Part shown: positions 43,258-52,165 of the stretch, piece by piece
Numbering within the stretch: position 1 is the first letter of the stretch
Layout: each line of letters starts with the position of its first letter
Origin: JAGREO01 sp020446285
GTDB lineage: Bacteria > Pseudomonadota > Alphaproteobacteria > Geminicoccales > Geminicoccaceae
Assembly (NCBI GenBank): GCA_041398005.1
Contig: JAWKVP010000014.1
Location: 29,965-93,964, forward strand
Length of the DNA: 64,000 nt
Direction of reading: 5' to 3'
Notes under the pieces: model-generated
The model's database searches: none
Seen by the model: only the letters and a program-made list of their open reading frames with translations
Told to the model about the DNA's origin: nothing
Made by a program: the position numbers and the translations under genes

Positions 43258-43737
43258 ATGAATGGCCCCAGACGGACGATGGGCTCGGGCGCTGCGCGGA
43301 TGCTTGCCATCCTGTGCGGTCTCGGATCACTCCTGGCCGGTTGCGCCGGAAATATCACCGGGACGGGACTCGACAGTGATGTCGAGCGTGCCATACGTCA
43401 CTATTACGAATACTGGGCGGTGGAGAACCGTGCCTCCTGCACCACGCCGCGAATAGGGACGATCACCCGCGTCGAGACGGTCTCGCAAGCGGAAGACCGT
43501 CTCGAATACCGGATTCGCTATGGCATTGTCGGTGGAATCGGCTCTGGCGACCCGGGCGACGGGCCGTATTGCACGGGGTTCAACGACCGCCGGTTCGTTC
43601 TGGTTCGTGACGACGGCCAATGGACCGTCAACTACATGAGCGGCTGGCAGTACAAGACGGGGAATCTCGACCTGGGGCCGATCGACGCGCGCGTTCGCAA
43701 GCCGCCGGTACTCGGTGGTGTGGTCAACAAGCCATGA
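43258..43737 (+). CDS. Putative lipoprotein of unknown function
   Basis: About 159 residues from ATG 43258 (ATG 43279 or 43300 are alternatives). The signal sequence ARMLAILCGLGSLLAGC ends in a lipobox (LLAG-C), so the mature protein is likely acylated at Cys. The mature domain has SDVERAIRHYYEYWAVEN and RRFVLVRDDGQWTVNYMSGW, suggesting an NTF2-like fold. Family not recognised. The coding frame is open well upstream but that part is antisense to the SDR gene. No clear ribosome-binding site. Confidence 0.65.
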   Translation: MNGPRRTMGSGAARMLAILCGLGSLLAGCAGNITGTGLDSDVERAIRHYYEYWAVENRASCTTPRIGTITRVETVSQAEDRLEYRIRYGIVGGIGSGDPGDGPYCTGFNDRRFVLVRDDGQWTVNYMSGWQYKTGNLDLGPIDARVRKPPVLGGVVNKP

Positions 43738-43774
43738 GACGAACGCGTGACCTTGCCTCGAACCGTCATGATCG

Positions 43775-43878
43775 CTAGTGAATCGAACCCGATATTTGAA
43801 TCCCGCAGCCGATGAAGCAGGGGCGCGGTTATCACATTCAAATGTCGGGATCATTTGATCCACCACAAGGAATCGCTA
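43775..43878. repeat. CTAG-bounded palindromic element, first in a chain of three
   Basis: 104-bp stretch from CTAGTGAATCGAACCCGATA to CTAG at 43875. It contains a long inverted repeat, CCCGATATTTGAAT against ATTCAAATGTCGGG, one mismatch in 14. No coding frame. It shares its right CTAG with the next element at 43875. Confidence 0.65.
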
Positions 43879-43984
43879 GTGCATCGATCCAGACAGATCA
43901 TACTGATCTGACTGGATAAATTGATGCAAAAACAAGGAGCTGGTGCTCAGATGAATGAACGAAGTGAATGCGCCTGAGCACTAG
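43875..43984 (+). repeat. 110-bp CTAG-bounded palindromic repeat, copy B
   Basis: Starts CTAGTGCATCGATCCAGACA and ends GAGCACTAG. It is the inverse-oriented relative of copy A at 41522-41630, with a 12-bp stem (one mismatch) near its left end. Both its CTAG ends are shared with neighbouring elements (43775-43878 and 43981-44015). Confidence 0.85.
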
Positions 43985-44015
43985 TGGCACGTTTTTGTCA
44001 GAAACGTACCACTAG
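43981..44015. repeat. 35-bp CTAG-bounded hairpin
   Basis: Reads CTAGTGGCACGTTTTTGTCA then GAAACGTACCACTAG. Arms pair over 14 bp with one mismatch; loop about 7 nt. It abuts copy B, sharing CTAG, and ends 40 bp before the glmU start. Confidence 0.75.
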
Positions 44016-44054
44016 TCCCACAGACCGGACCTTGCAGAACGGGACAGCCAGTCG

Positions 44055-45416
44055 ATGAGCCAGGGACCCCTTTGTGCCGTCGTGCTCGCCGCCGGGAAGG
44101 GCACGCGGATGCGCAACGCCCTGCCCAAGGTGCTTCATGACGTCGCCGGCAGGCCCCTGATCGGGCATGTTCTCCAACTGACGGTCGAGCTCGGATGCGA
44201 GCGGAGCGTGCTGGTTCTCGCACCGGGCATGGAGCCGGTCGAGCGGGCCGCGCGCGCGTTCGACGAAAAGCTGCGCATCGCCATCCAGGATCCGCCGCTC
44301 GGTACCGGACATGCCGTGAAATGTGCACTCGACGAGCTCGCGGACCGGGGCACGGTGATCGTCCTCTTCGGCGATACGCCGCTCCTGAGCGCATCCACGG
44401 TGCGCAGGCTCGTCGACGCCCGCGAGGCGCGCGGCGCCGCTGTCGCGGTTCTCGGCATGAATCCGCCCTCCGGCGAGGGCTATGGCAGGCTCGCGAGCGA
44501 CGCGGAGGGAACGCTTTCCGCCATCGTCGAATACCGGCACGCGGACGAGGCGCTGCGGACATCCGGCATGTGCAATTCCGGCGTCATGGCAATCGATGCG
44601 TCGATCCTCCGGGAGCTCGTCGGGGCGATCGGGCTCCAGCCGGAAAAGAACGAATACTACCTGACGGACATCGTCGCACTGGCCCGCGAACGCGGGCGGT
44701 CGTGCATTGCCGTCGAGGGGCCCTGGCAGGAAGGCCATGGCGTCAACTCGCAGGCGCAGCTCGCCGAGGCCGAAGCGCTCTGGCAACAACGCCGGCGCCG
44801 GGAACTGCTTGATGCCGGTGTGATCATGCCGGCGCCCGAAACCGTCTGGCTTTCGGCCGATGTCGAGATCGGGCCCGCAGCGGTGATCGAGCAGCATGTG
44901 GTCTTCGCCGGTCGGGCGCGGATCGCCGCCGGCGCGAGGATCCGCGCATTCAGCCACATCGAGGACGCCGAGGTCGGCCCGGCTTCCACCGTCGGGCCCT
45001 ATGCCCGCCTGCGCCCCGGTGCGCGGCTCGAAAGCGGTGTGCATGTGGGCAATTTCGTGGAAATCAAGAATGCGAGGCTCGGCGAGGGGGCCAAGGCCAA
45101 TCACCTGACCTATCTCGGCGATTGTTCCGTCGGTGGCGGGTCGAACATCGGTGCCGGCACGATCACCTGCAACTATGACGGGTTCGCCAAGCATCGCACG
45201 GAGATCGGCGAGCGTGTCTTTGTCGGTTCCAATACGGCCCTCGTGGCGCCCGTGACCGTCGGCAGCGACGCCATCATCGGCGCCGGCAGTGTCGTCACGT
45301 CGGATGTCGGCGAGGGCTCGGTCGCACTTTCGAGGGCTCCCCTTGCCGAACGCAAGGGTGCGGCCGAATTGCTTCGCCGGCGCATGCGCCGCGCGAAGGA
45401 GGAGAAGCGCGGCTGA
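44055..45416 (+). CDS. glmU: Bifunctional GlmU (N-acetylglucosamine-1-phosphate uridyltransferase / acetyltransferase)
   Basis: 453-residue bifunctional enzyme making UDP-N-acetylglucosamine from glucosamine-1-phosphate for peptidoglycan and LPS. The pyrophosphorylase domain has the loop LAAGKGTRMRNALPKVLHDV, then GTGHAVKCAL and FGDTPLLS. The left-handed beta-helix acetyltransferase half has hexapeptide repeats such as VGNFVEIKNARLGEGAKANH, GAGTITCNYDG and VFVGSNTALVAPV. Length is normal. The palindromic element chain lies immediately upstream. Confidence 0.96.
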   Translation: MSQGPLCAVVLAAGKGTRMRNALPKVLHDVAGRPLIGHVLQLTVELGCERSVLVLAPGMEPVERAARAFDEKLRIAIQDPPLGTGHAVKCALDELADRGTVIVLFGDTPLLSASTVRRLVDAREARGAAVAVLGMNPPSGEGYGRLASDAEGTLSAIVEYRHADEALRTSGMCNSGVMAIDASILRELVGAIGLQPEKNEYYLTDIVALARERGRSCIAVEGPWQEGHGVNSQAQLAEAEALWQQRRRRELLDAGVIMPAPETVWLSADVEIGPAAVIEQHVVFAGRARIAAGARIRAFSHIEDAEVGPASTVGPYARLRPGARLESGVHVGNFVEIKNARLGEGAKANHLTYLGDCSVGGGSNIGAGTITCNYDGFAKHRTEIGERVFVGSNTALVAPVTVGSDAIIGAGSVVTSDVGEGSVALSRAPLAERKGAAELLRRRMRRAKEEKRG

Positions 45417-45504
45417 CGGATGGGCCCGCAGGTGCTAGACCTGCCCTCTGGTTGGTGGCTGCGGCCGCCGGGTCATTCTGCGGTCCGAGGTGGAGTTCAG
45501 AAGT

Positions 45505-46539
45505 ATGCGCATTACGGTCGTCCTCGCGGTTCTGCTGGTCGTCGCCCTTCAGGGATCCGCCTTCGGCGACGCGCTCACCGATGTACGCGAAGGCAATGAG
45601 GCGTTCAGGAAAGGTCAATACCAGCTGGCCGCCGATGCCTTCAGCCGTGCCGTGGAATCCGGTGAGCTCACGGCCGAGGCGCTGGCCATAACCTACAACA
45701 ATCGCGGTGTCGCTCTCGGTGAGCTCGGGGATGTCGACCGGGCGATCACCGATTATCGCAAGGCGCTGGCTCTTCTTCCCGACGACGAGACGACGCTGCG
45801 CAATCTGCGCGTCGCCTATCTCAAGCGCGGCATGGCCAGTTTCGAGCGGGATTCGAATGCGGAGGCGCGAGCGGATTTCGATGCCGCCATCAAGGCCGAT
45901 CCGGAACATCCCGCCGCCTACATCAAGCGCGGCCAGCTCGAGGCCGAGGCCGGCGAGCTCGACGCGGCGCTCGCCGACTATCGCACCGCACTGCAACTCG
46001 AACCCGGAAATGCCGAACTCGAACGTGTGATCGGGCAGATCGAGACCGCCATGAATCCACCCGACCGTGCCCCGGCGGTAGCCGCTCCGGCCGCTCCGGT
46101 GACGCCGTCGCAGGACGGTTCGGGGACGGGCGGGGAAGTGGCCTCCGCGACGCCGGAGCCGCAGACCGGGATGACGGCATCGGGCGGGGCCGGTTCGACG
46201 ACGGTCGAGCCTGCGGCCGCGACACGATCGCAGGAGACGTCACCCGAGCCGGCCGACGAGCCGCGGCAGCAGGCTTCTTCGGCATCGGGTCAGGCGGACC
46301 GACAGCCGGCCGCCGCCGCAGCGACCCCCCTTCGCGACGGTGAGGGCGAGCTCTGGCGCGTCGTGTCCGCTGTCTATTTTCGTGCCGGGCCGGGCAACGA
46401 AGCCGAGCGCCTCGGGGCTGTTGACGGAAATGTGATCGTGCGGGTGACCGGCGAGGAGCTGGGCTGGAAACATGTGCATCTGCCCAACGGACAGAGTGGA
46501 TATATCTACAGGAAGTGGCTCGAACCTGTGACGGAATAA
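45505..46539 (+). CDS. Secreted TPR protein with C-terminal SH3 domain
   Basis: 344 residues. Signal peptide MRITVVLAVLLVVALQGSAFG. TPR repeats run about 25-180 (examples: REGNEAFRKGQYQLAADAFS, AITYNNRGVALGELGDVDRA, AAYIKRGQLEAEAGELDAAL). A long Ala/Pro/Thr/Gln-rich linker follows, then a bacterial SH3 domain with VYFRAGPGNEAERLGAVDGN and GQSGYIYRKWL. GGAG is 9 bp before ATG 45505; GTG at 45490 is an alternative. Probably binds peptidoglycan or envelope partners. Confidence 0.85.
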   Translation: MRITVVLAVLLVVALQGSAFGDALTDVREGNEAFRKGQYQLAADAFSRAVESGELTAEALAITYNNRGVALGELGDVDRAITDYRKALALLPDDETTLRNLRVAYLKRGMASFERDSNAEARADFDAAIKADPEHPAAYIKRGQLEAEAGELDAALADYRTALQLEPGNAELERVIGQIETAMNPPDRAPAVAAPAAPVTPSQDGSGTGGEVASATPEPQTGMTASGGAGSTTVEPAAATRSQETSPEPADEPRQQASSASGQADRQPAAAAATPLRDGEGELWRVVSAVYFRAGPGNEAERLGAVDGNVIVRVTGEELGWKHVHLPNGQSGYIYRKWLEPVTE

Positions 46540-46612
46540 ACGCATCACGCGAACTGATGGCGGAAAATTCGCACCCGAATACTCTTCGAGGTTGATTGCC
46601 TTTAGGATGGTG

Positions 46613-46620
46613 TTAACCAT
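46613..46620 (+). promoter_or_regulatory. TTAACCAT box upstream of the carboxypeptidase gene
   Basis: TTAACCAT in the intergenic region, 84 bp upstream of the ATG at 46704. It matches the box near the CtrA-like gene at 32668-32675. A CtrA-type half-site is the interpretation; not tested. Confidence 0.3.
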
Positions 46621-46703
46621 TTGCGATAAGTATTGCAACTGACGCGGGTTTTCTGTGAAGCTCGGGTCAAATTGGAATCTCTCACCCGACGCCAAGGGGC
46701 CGC

Positions 46704-48092
46704 ATGATCGTGAAACGGGTAATCAAGAGTGGTGTGAGAGCCTTGGCCCTTGTGGCTCTGGCTGTGATGACGATGACGGTGCCCGCCGAAGCGCGGCGCT
46801 ATGCTGCCATCGTCGTCGACCACGATACCGGCAAGGTCATTCATTCTCGTTCAGCCGATACGCTGGTCTATCCCGCATCGCTCACCAAGATGATGACACT
46901 CTACATGCTGTTCGACGCAATCGACGACGGCAGGCTCAGGCTCGATTCGAAACTGAAGGTGAGCCGGCGCGCATCGGGCATGCCCGCCTCGAGGCTCGGC
47001 CTCAAGCGCGGCTCGACGATTCGGGTCGAGGATGCGATCCGTGCCCTCGTGACCAAGTCCGCGAACGATGTCGCGGTCGTGGTGGCCGAGGCCCTCGCGG
47101 ACAGCGAGATCCATTTCGCCGTGGCGATGACGAAGAAGGCGCGCGCCCTCGGCATGAGCAAGACCACATTCAAGAATGCGTCGGGCCTGCCCAACCGGCA
47201 CCAGAAGACGACAGCGCGTGACATGGCGAAGCTGGCGCAGCGGCTGTTGACCGATCACGCCGACCGCTATCACTATTTCAGCGAGGATTCGTTCCGCTAC
47301 AACGGCCGGACCTATCGTGGGCACAACAAGCTGATGCGCAAGTACAAGGGCATGGACGGGTTGAAGACCGGCTATATCCGAGCATCCGGCTTCAATCTCG
47401 CGGCATCGGCCAAGCGTAACGGAAGGCGGCTGATCACCATCGTCTTCGGTGGACGTTCGGCGGCCTCGCGTGACGAGGAAGTCGCACGGCTGATGGATCT
47501 CGGTTTCTCACGCCTGCCGAAGAAACAGGAAGCGCCGCTTCTCGTGCTCGGCCCGCCAGCCGTCAAGCCGGAACCGACCGTCGTGCAGCTCGCCTCGGCG
47601 AAGGGCATGCTCGATGAACCCGCGGCGCCCGCCCTTGCGTCGTCGGCCCTCGCGTCGTCCGCCCTCGCATCGCCGGCGATGGTCGAACCGACCGTCGTGG
47701 CGAGCACGGGCGACGATCTGCCGGTGGTCATGGCGCCATCGGCGGCTGGTGACAGCGAGTTGCTCACACCCACGCCCAAGCCCGGCCTCAAGTTCAAGGC
47801 GGGTGATCCGAAGCTCGTTCCGCAGGGCAAGTTCGGTGTGCAGGTCGGGGCATTCTACGATCCCGACACGGCGCGTCGCGCCGCCTATTCGGTCGCGCAG
47901 AAGCTGCCGACACTGCTGCTCAAGGGCAATGTCGACGTGAGCGCGCTCAGGAGCGGGCGTCGCCCGGTCTATCGGGCGCGGCTCGTCGGTTTCAGCCGCA
48001 GCGACGCCGAACAGGCATGCAAGGCCCTGCGCCGGCAGAAACAGGACTGTCTCGTTCTCCAGACGGGACCCTTGCAGATGGCTGCGCGCTGA
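46704..48092 (+). CDS. D-alanyl-D-alanine carboxypeptidase (S11) with SPOR domain
   Basis: 462 residues. Signal region (about 1-32), then an S11 transpeptidase-like domain with Ser/Lys in PASLTKMMTLYMLF, SxN in VTKSANDVAVVVAEAL and KTG in GLKTGYIRASGFN, so all three motifs are intact. A Ala/Ser-rich repeat linker (ALASSALASSALASP) leads to a C-terminal SPOR domain (GKFGVQVGAFYDPDTARRAA), which binds denuded septal glycan. AAGGGG precedes ATG 46704. It should act in the periplasm at the division site. Confidence 0.93.
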   Translation: MIVKRVIKSGVRALALVALAVMTMTVPAEARRYAAIVVDHDTGKVIHSRSADTLVYPASLTKMMTLYMLFDAIDDGRLRLDSKLKVSRRASGMPASRLGLKRGSTIRVEDAIRALVTKSANDVAVVVAEALADSEIHFAVAMTKKARALGMSKTTFKNASGLPNRHQKTTARDMAKLAQRLLTDHADRYHYFSEDSFRYNGRTYRGHNKLMRKYKGMDGLKTGYIRASGFNLAASAKRNGRRLITIVFGGRSAASRDEEVARLMDLGFSRLPKKQEAPLLVLGPPAVKPEPTVVQLASAKGMLDEPAAPALASSALASSALASPAMVEPTVVASTGDDLPVVMAPSAAGDSELLTPTPKPGLKFKAGDPKLVPQGKFGVQVGAFYDPDTARRAAYSVAQKLPTLLLKGNVDVSALRSGRRPVYRARLVGFSRSDAEQACKALRRQKQDCLVLQTGPLQMAAR

Positions 48093-48146
48093 ACCGCGCG
48101 CGACTGCCGCACCCCTTCGTTCAACGGCATTCCGACCCGATCGTGA

Positions 48147-48170
48147 CGGCCCCGCATCCGCGGGGTCGTT
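48147..48170 (+). terminator. Candidate hairpin terminator after the carboxypeptidase gene
   Basis: ACGGCCCCGC (48147-48156) pairs with GCGGGGTCGT (48161-48170), with one G-T pair; loop ATCC. A weakly T-rich stretch follows. It lies 55 bp after the stop. Rho-independent function is plausible but not certain. Confidence 0.45.
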
Positions 48171-48286
48171 GCCGTTGGCGGGATGACCCCCTTCCAGCCC
48201 TTTCCTTGCGCTGATATGAAGGATGAAGGGGTGGCGATCGTGGCGCGCCTTTAGAGCGAGCCGCTCAGGGAGGAACAAGGGGTTCG

Positions 48287-49936
48287 ATGACACGCACCTG
48301 TCGGCATCCGCAAGAGTCCGCCTACGAGCGCGATCTCGATCGCAATGGCGCCAATTTCGCCGCGCTCACGCCGCTCGGCTTTCTCGAACGCAGTGCCGAC
48401 ATCTATCCAGGGCGCACCGCCGTCATTCACGGTCCGCTGAAGCGAACCTACGGCGAACTGCGCCAGCGCTGCCGGCGGCTGGCCTCGGCTCTGGCGAAGC
48501 GCGGGATCGTGCCGGGCGATACGGTATCCATCATCGCCCCCAACATCCCGGCGATGGTCGAGGTCCATTATGGCGTGCCGATGGCCGGTGCGGTGCTGAA
48601 TGCGCTCAATTACCGTCTCGATGCGGCGACGCTGGCCTACATCCTCGATCACAGCGAGACCCGTATTCTCTTCGCCGACAGCGAGTTCGCCGCCATTGTC
48701 CGCGAGGCACTGTCGCAGGTTCAGCGCCCGGTCGAGGTCATCGACATCGACGATCCCGAGGCCGGTGGCGCCTTCGCACCGTTCGGCGGTACGGATTACG
48801 AGGAATTCCTCGCATCCGGCGACGAGGCGTTCGAGCCGCTCCTGCCGGCTGACGAATGGCAGGCGATTTCCCTCAACTACACATCGGGAACGACGGGCCA
48901 TCCCAAGGGTGTCGTCTATCATCACCGCGGCGCCTATCTGAATGCCGTCGGCAACGTCCTCACATGGGGAATGGGCCATGCACCGGTCTATCTCTGGACC
49001 TTGCCGATGTTCCATTGCAATGGCTGGTGCTTCCCCTGGACCATCTGCCTGCAGGCCGGCACCCATGTCTGTCTGCGCCGTGTCGAGGCCGGGGCGATCT
49101 ATCGCGCCATCGCCGGGCATGGCGTCACCCATCTCTGCGGCGCGCCCATCGTCATGAGCATGATCGTCAATGCCGGCGATGAGGAGAGACAGCCCTTCGA
49201 CCAGAAGGTTCGCATGATGACCGCCGCCTCCGCGCCGCCGGCAGCCGTGCTGGAGAAGATGGAGCGGATCGGGATCGAGGTCACCCATGTCTACGGTCTC
49301 ACCGAGGTCTACGGCCCCGCGACCGTCTGTGCGGTGCAGGATGAGTGGGCCGGGCTCGACAGTTCGTCGAGGGCTGACAGGCTTGCGCGCCAGGGCGTGC
49401 GCTATCCGGTGCTCGAGGGGCTTGCGGTGATGGATCCCGAAACCATGAGCGAGGTGCCGGACGATGGTTCCACGCTCGGCGAGATCATGATGCGCGGTCA
49501 TGACGTGATGAAGGGTTATCTGAAGAATCCGCAGGCAAGTGCTGCGGCCTTCGCCGGCGGCTGGTTTCATACCGGCGACCTCGCCGTCCGCCACGCCGAC
49601 GGCTATGTCGAGATCCGCGACCGTTCCAAGGACATCATCATTTCCGGTGGCGAGAACATCTCCTCGATCGAGATCGAGGGCGCGCTCTACCGTCATCCGG
49701 CGGTCCTCGAGGCGGCCATCGTCGCCCGGCCGGACGAGCGCTGGGGCGAGACGCCATGCGCATTCGTCACGCTGAAGGCCGGAGCCTCGGCGGATGCCGG
49801 GGAGCTGCAACGCCATTGCCGCGAGCATATCGCCGGCTACAAGGTGCCGAAGACCTTCGTGTTCGGCCCGCTGCCCAAGACATCCACGGGCAAGGTGCAG
49901 AAATTCCTTTTGCGGGAACAGGCACGGGCACTCTGA
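48287..49936 (+). CDS. Acyl-CoA synthetase (AMP-forming, ANL family)
   Basis: 549-residue ANL enzyme activating a carboxylate with ATP and CoA. Motifs: A3 LNYTSGTTGHPKGVVYHHRG, A5 VTHVYGLTEVYGPATVC, A7 FHTGDLAVRHADGYVEIRDR, A8 DIIISGGENISSIEIEGALY and A10 PKTSTGKVQKF with the catalytic Lys. It resembles DmdB-type 3-methylmercaptopropionyl-CoA ligases and related medium-chain synthetases; the substrate is not fixed. GGGAGGAA lies upstream. The FAH-family gene follows 41 bp downstream. Confidence 0.9.
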   Translation: MTRTCRHPQESAYERDLDRNGANFAALTPLGFLERSADIYPGRTAVIHGPLKRTYGELRQRCRRLASALAKRGIVPGDTVSIIAPNIPAMVEVHYGVPMAGAVLNALNYRLDAATLAYILDHSETRILFADSEFAAIVREALSQVQRPVEVIDIDDPEAGGAFAPFGGTDYEEFLASGDEAFEPLLPADEWQAISLNYTSGTTGHPKGVVYHHRGAYLNAVGNVLTWGMGHAPVYLWTLPMFHCNGWCFPWTICLQAGTHVCLRRVEAGAIYRAIAGHGVTHLCGAPIVMSMIVNAGDEERQPFDQKVRMMTAASAPPAAVLEKMERIGIEVTHVYGLTEVYGPATVCAVQDEWAGLDSSSRADRLARQGVRYPVLEGLAVMDPETMSEVPDDGSTLGEIMMRGHDVMKGYLKNPQASAAAFAGGWFHTGDLAVRHADGYVEIRDRSKDIIISGGENISSIEIEGALYRHPAVLEAAIVARPDERWGETPCAFVTLKAGASADAGELQRHCREHIAGYKVPKTFVFGPLPKTSTGKVQKFLLREQARAL

Positions 49937-49977
49937 CCGGCCGGCATGGGGCGGTCTATCGGATTGGGGGGAAATCC

Positions 49978-51141
49978 ATGACATTCGAACTGAGCGAGGC
50001 CGGGACACTTCCCGGTGATGGTTGTGCCGGAACGCTGGTGGGCCGCATCCGGCTCGATGACGGGCCGCATGTGGTCCGGGTCGGGGAGGACGGGCTCCAC
50101 GACCTGTCATCGACGTTTCCGCTCATGGGCGAACTTCTGGATCACGCGGATCCCGCTGCCGCGGCAAGGGAAGCGAAGGGCGAAACCCTGCTGACCCTCG
50201 ACGAACTGTTGCGCTCCACCGTCAGCGACGATGTCGGCGCGCCACGGCTTCTGGCACCGGTGGACCTGCAGGCGCTCAAGGCCGCAGGTGTGACCTTCGT
50301 CAAGAGCATGCTCGAGCGGGTGATCGAGGAGCAGGCACGGGGCGATGCCGCGCGTGCGCTCGATATCCGCAAGCGTGTCGAGAGCCTGATCGGTGGTGAC
50401 CTGCGCTCGGTCCGGCCGGGCTCCGACAGTGCGCTCAAGCTCAAGGAGCACCTGATCGAGCAGGGATTGTGGTCACAATATCTCGAGGTGGGGATCGGTG
50501 TCGATGCGGAGATCTTCACCAAGGCGCAACCGATGAGCTCGGTGGGGCATGGCGACTGGATCGGCCTGCATCCGCGATCGAACTGGAACAATCCGGAGCC
50601 CGAGGTCGTGCTTGTCGTGTCCTCGAAGGGGCGGATCGTCGGCGGCACGCTCGGCAACGATGTCAATCTGCGCGACTTCGAAGGCCGGAGCGCGCTGCTT
50701 CTCAGCAAGGCGAAGGACAATAACGCATCCTGCTCGATCGGGCCATTCATCCGCCTCTTCGATGACAGTTTCGGTCTCGACGATATCCGCAACGAGCGGG
50801 TCGATCTCGAGGTTTCGGGCGAAGACGGCTTCAGGCTGAGCGGTTCGAGTTCCATGAGCGAGATCAGCCGCGACCCGGCCGATCTCGTTGAGGCGATGAT
50901 GGGCAAGGCGCATCAATATCCCGACGGCGCCATCCTGTTCTGCGGAACGATGTTCGCGCCGACGGAAGACCGCGACGTCGAGGGCGAGGGCTTCACCCAC
51001 AAGGCCGGTGACATCGTGACGATCGCAAGCCGGCATCTCGGCTCACTCGTCAACCGGGTCACGACATCCGACAAGGCACCACCCTGGACCTTCGGCGCTA
51101 CGGCCCTGACGCGCAACCTCGCATCACGCGGACTTCTCTGA
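49978..51141 (+). CDS. Fumarylacetoacetate hydrolase (FAH) family protein
   Basis: 387-residue FAH-fold protein, acting on 2-oxo acid-type substrates. Segments: LAPVDLQALKAAGVTFVKSM, EIFTKAQPMSSVGHGDWIGL, WNNPEPEVVLVV (metal Glu residues) and GRSALLLSKAKDNNASCSIG. The long N-terminal part (about 1-95) resembles the subgroup that includes 2-keto-3-deoxy-sugar acid dehydratases. It may form an operon with the acyl-CoA synthetase 41 bp upstream. The start is ATG 49978; the frame extends further upstream into that gene but without a family start. Confidence 0.85.
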   Translation: MTFELSEAGTLPGDGCAGTLVGRIRLDDGPHVVRVGEDGLHDLSSTFPLMGELLDHADPAAAAREAKGETLLTLDELLRSTVSDDVGAPRLLAPVDLQALKAAGVTFVKSMLERVIEEQARGDAARALDIRKRVESLIGGDLRSVRPGSDSALKLKEHLIEQGLWSQYLEVGIGVDAEIFTKAQPMSSVGHGDWIGLHPRSNWNNPEPEVVLVVSSKGRIVGGTLGNDVNLRDFEGRSALLLSKAKDNNASCSIGPFIRLFDDSFGLDDIRNERVDLEVSGEDGFRLSGSSSMSEISRDPADLVEAMMGKAHQYPDGAILFCGTMFAPTEDRDVEGEGFTHKAGDIVTIASRHLGSLVNRVTTSDKAPPWTFGATALTRNLASRGLL

Positions 51142-51314
51142 GCGACGGTTTGCGGAGGAAGCCGCAACGACACCGCCCGGCCCGTTTTCCGCAACACGAG
51201 GCGGGCGAGGGCGGGCAACCGGATCACGGAATGATGATAGGTATAGTTTCATAAAAAATCAGGGAAAATGTCACCCGGATACAGGCAGGATGCCGAATAT
51301 GGCTGAAGAGGAAA

Positions 51315-51332
51315 GGGCCGCTTGCGCGGCCC
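51315..51332 (-). terminator. Rho-independent terminator of the DUF465 gene
   Basis: GGGCCGC (51315-51321) pairs with GCGGCCC (51326-51332) around a 4-nt loop. On the minus strand it is followed by TTTCCTCTTC. It lies 10 bp beyond the DUF465 stop. Confidence 0.65.
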
Positions 51333-51341
51333 CTCGATCAA

Positions 51342-51551
51342 TCAGCTGGCGACCTGCGAACCCATCGCGGGCACGCTGTCAGTGGCGCTGTGTTGCATCT
51401 GTTCCAGTTCGTCCTTCACGCGGAGTTTTTCACGTTTGAGTTTCGCAAGAGTCGTCTGGTCGGGAAGAGGTCTGTGTTGTTCGTCGTCGATGAGCTGTTC
51501 GAGACGCGCATGTTTGCTGCGGAGACTGACGGCATGCTCTTGCAAGGACAT
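51342..51551 (-). CDS. DUF465 / YdcH family small protein
   Basis: 69-residue coiled-coil protein. MSLQEHAVSLRSKHARLEQL, then LIDDEQHRPLPDQTTLAKLK and KREKLRVKDELEQM match the family (length, H/E-x-L pattern, basic C-half). AGGAGG lies upstream of ATG 51551. An in-frame extension to 51650 is not needed. Function unknown. Confidence 0.85.
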   Translation of the reverse strand: MSLQEHAVSLRSKHARLEQLIDDEQHRPLPDQTTLAKLKREKLRVKDELEQMQHSATDSVPAMGSQVAS

Positions 51552-51754
51552 CGGACTCGTAACCTCCTGCTGTTTCAGAACCAACGAAGCGAGTGTAATG
51601 AAATCGCCTTGCAAATGCCATAATAAAATTCTTGTGCAATGCGGGAGCATGCGTTAAACACACTGCCCGGAATTTTATAGAAATTCTCTAAATTATTGTT
51701 TTCAAAAGATTCACAATTTTGTGATCATTCCAGAATGCGGAGGAATTCCTGGAC

Positions 51755-52147
51755 ATGTACCTGCAACTGTGGATTGCGCCTCGTATCGTTCGCATCATGG
51801 TCCCCGCCGTCTGCCTGATTGTCTGGCTGGCCGGAACCGCCGGGGCGGGGGAGGCTTCCGTCGAAGCGGTCAGCGCGATCCGCAATGGTGACGGCTGGCG
51901 CTTCGATGTCACCGTGCGCCACGCCGATGCGGGCTGGGACCATTATGCCGACAAGTGGCAGGTCGTCGCTCCCGACGGCACGGTTCTCGGCGAACGCATC
52001 CTCCTGCATCCGCATGACGACGAACAGCCGTTCACCCGCTCGCAGGATGGCATCGTCCTTCCCGGCGACATCGATCATGTCCTCGTGCGGGCGCATGACA
52101 GCGTGCATGGCTGGGGCGGCGGCGTTCCCTTCGTGCTGCCACGCTGA
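51755..52147 (+). CDS. Secreted small protein of unknown function
   Basis: 130 residues. N-terminal hydrophobic segment (about 10-32, IVRIMVPAVCLIVWLAGTAGA) with likely cleavage at AGA-GE. Mature part has VRHADAGWDHYADKWQVVAP, LLHPHDDEQPF and HDSVHGWGGGVPFVLP, rich in His and Asp and reminiscent of a small conserved alphaproteobacterial family. Possibly metal-binding; inferred. Start at 51755 or ATG 51797. The region upstream (51552-51754) is AT-rich and should hold its promoter. Confidence 0.7.
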   Translation: MYLQLWIAPRIVRIMVPAVCLIVWLAGTAGAGEASVEAVSAIRNGDGWRFDVTVRHADAGWDHYADKWQVVAPDGTVLGERILLHPHDDEQPFTRSQDGIVLPGDIDHVLVRAHDSVHGWGGGVPFVLPR

Positions 52148-52165
52148 CATGCGCGCACGGGAACC

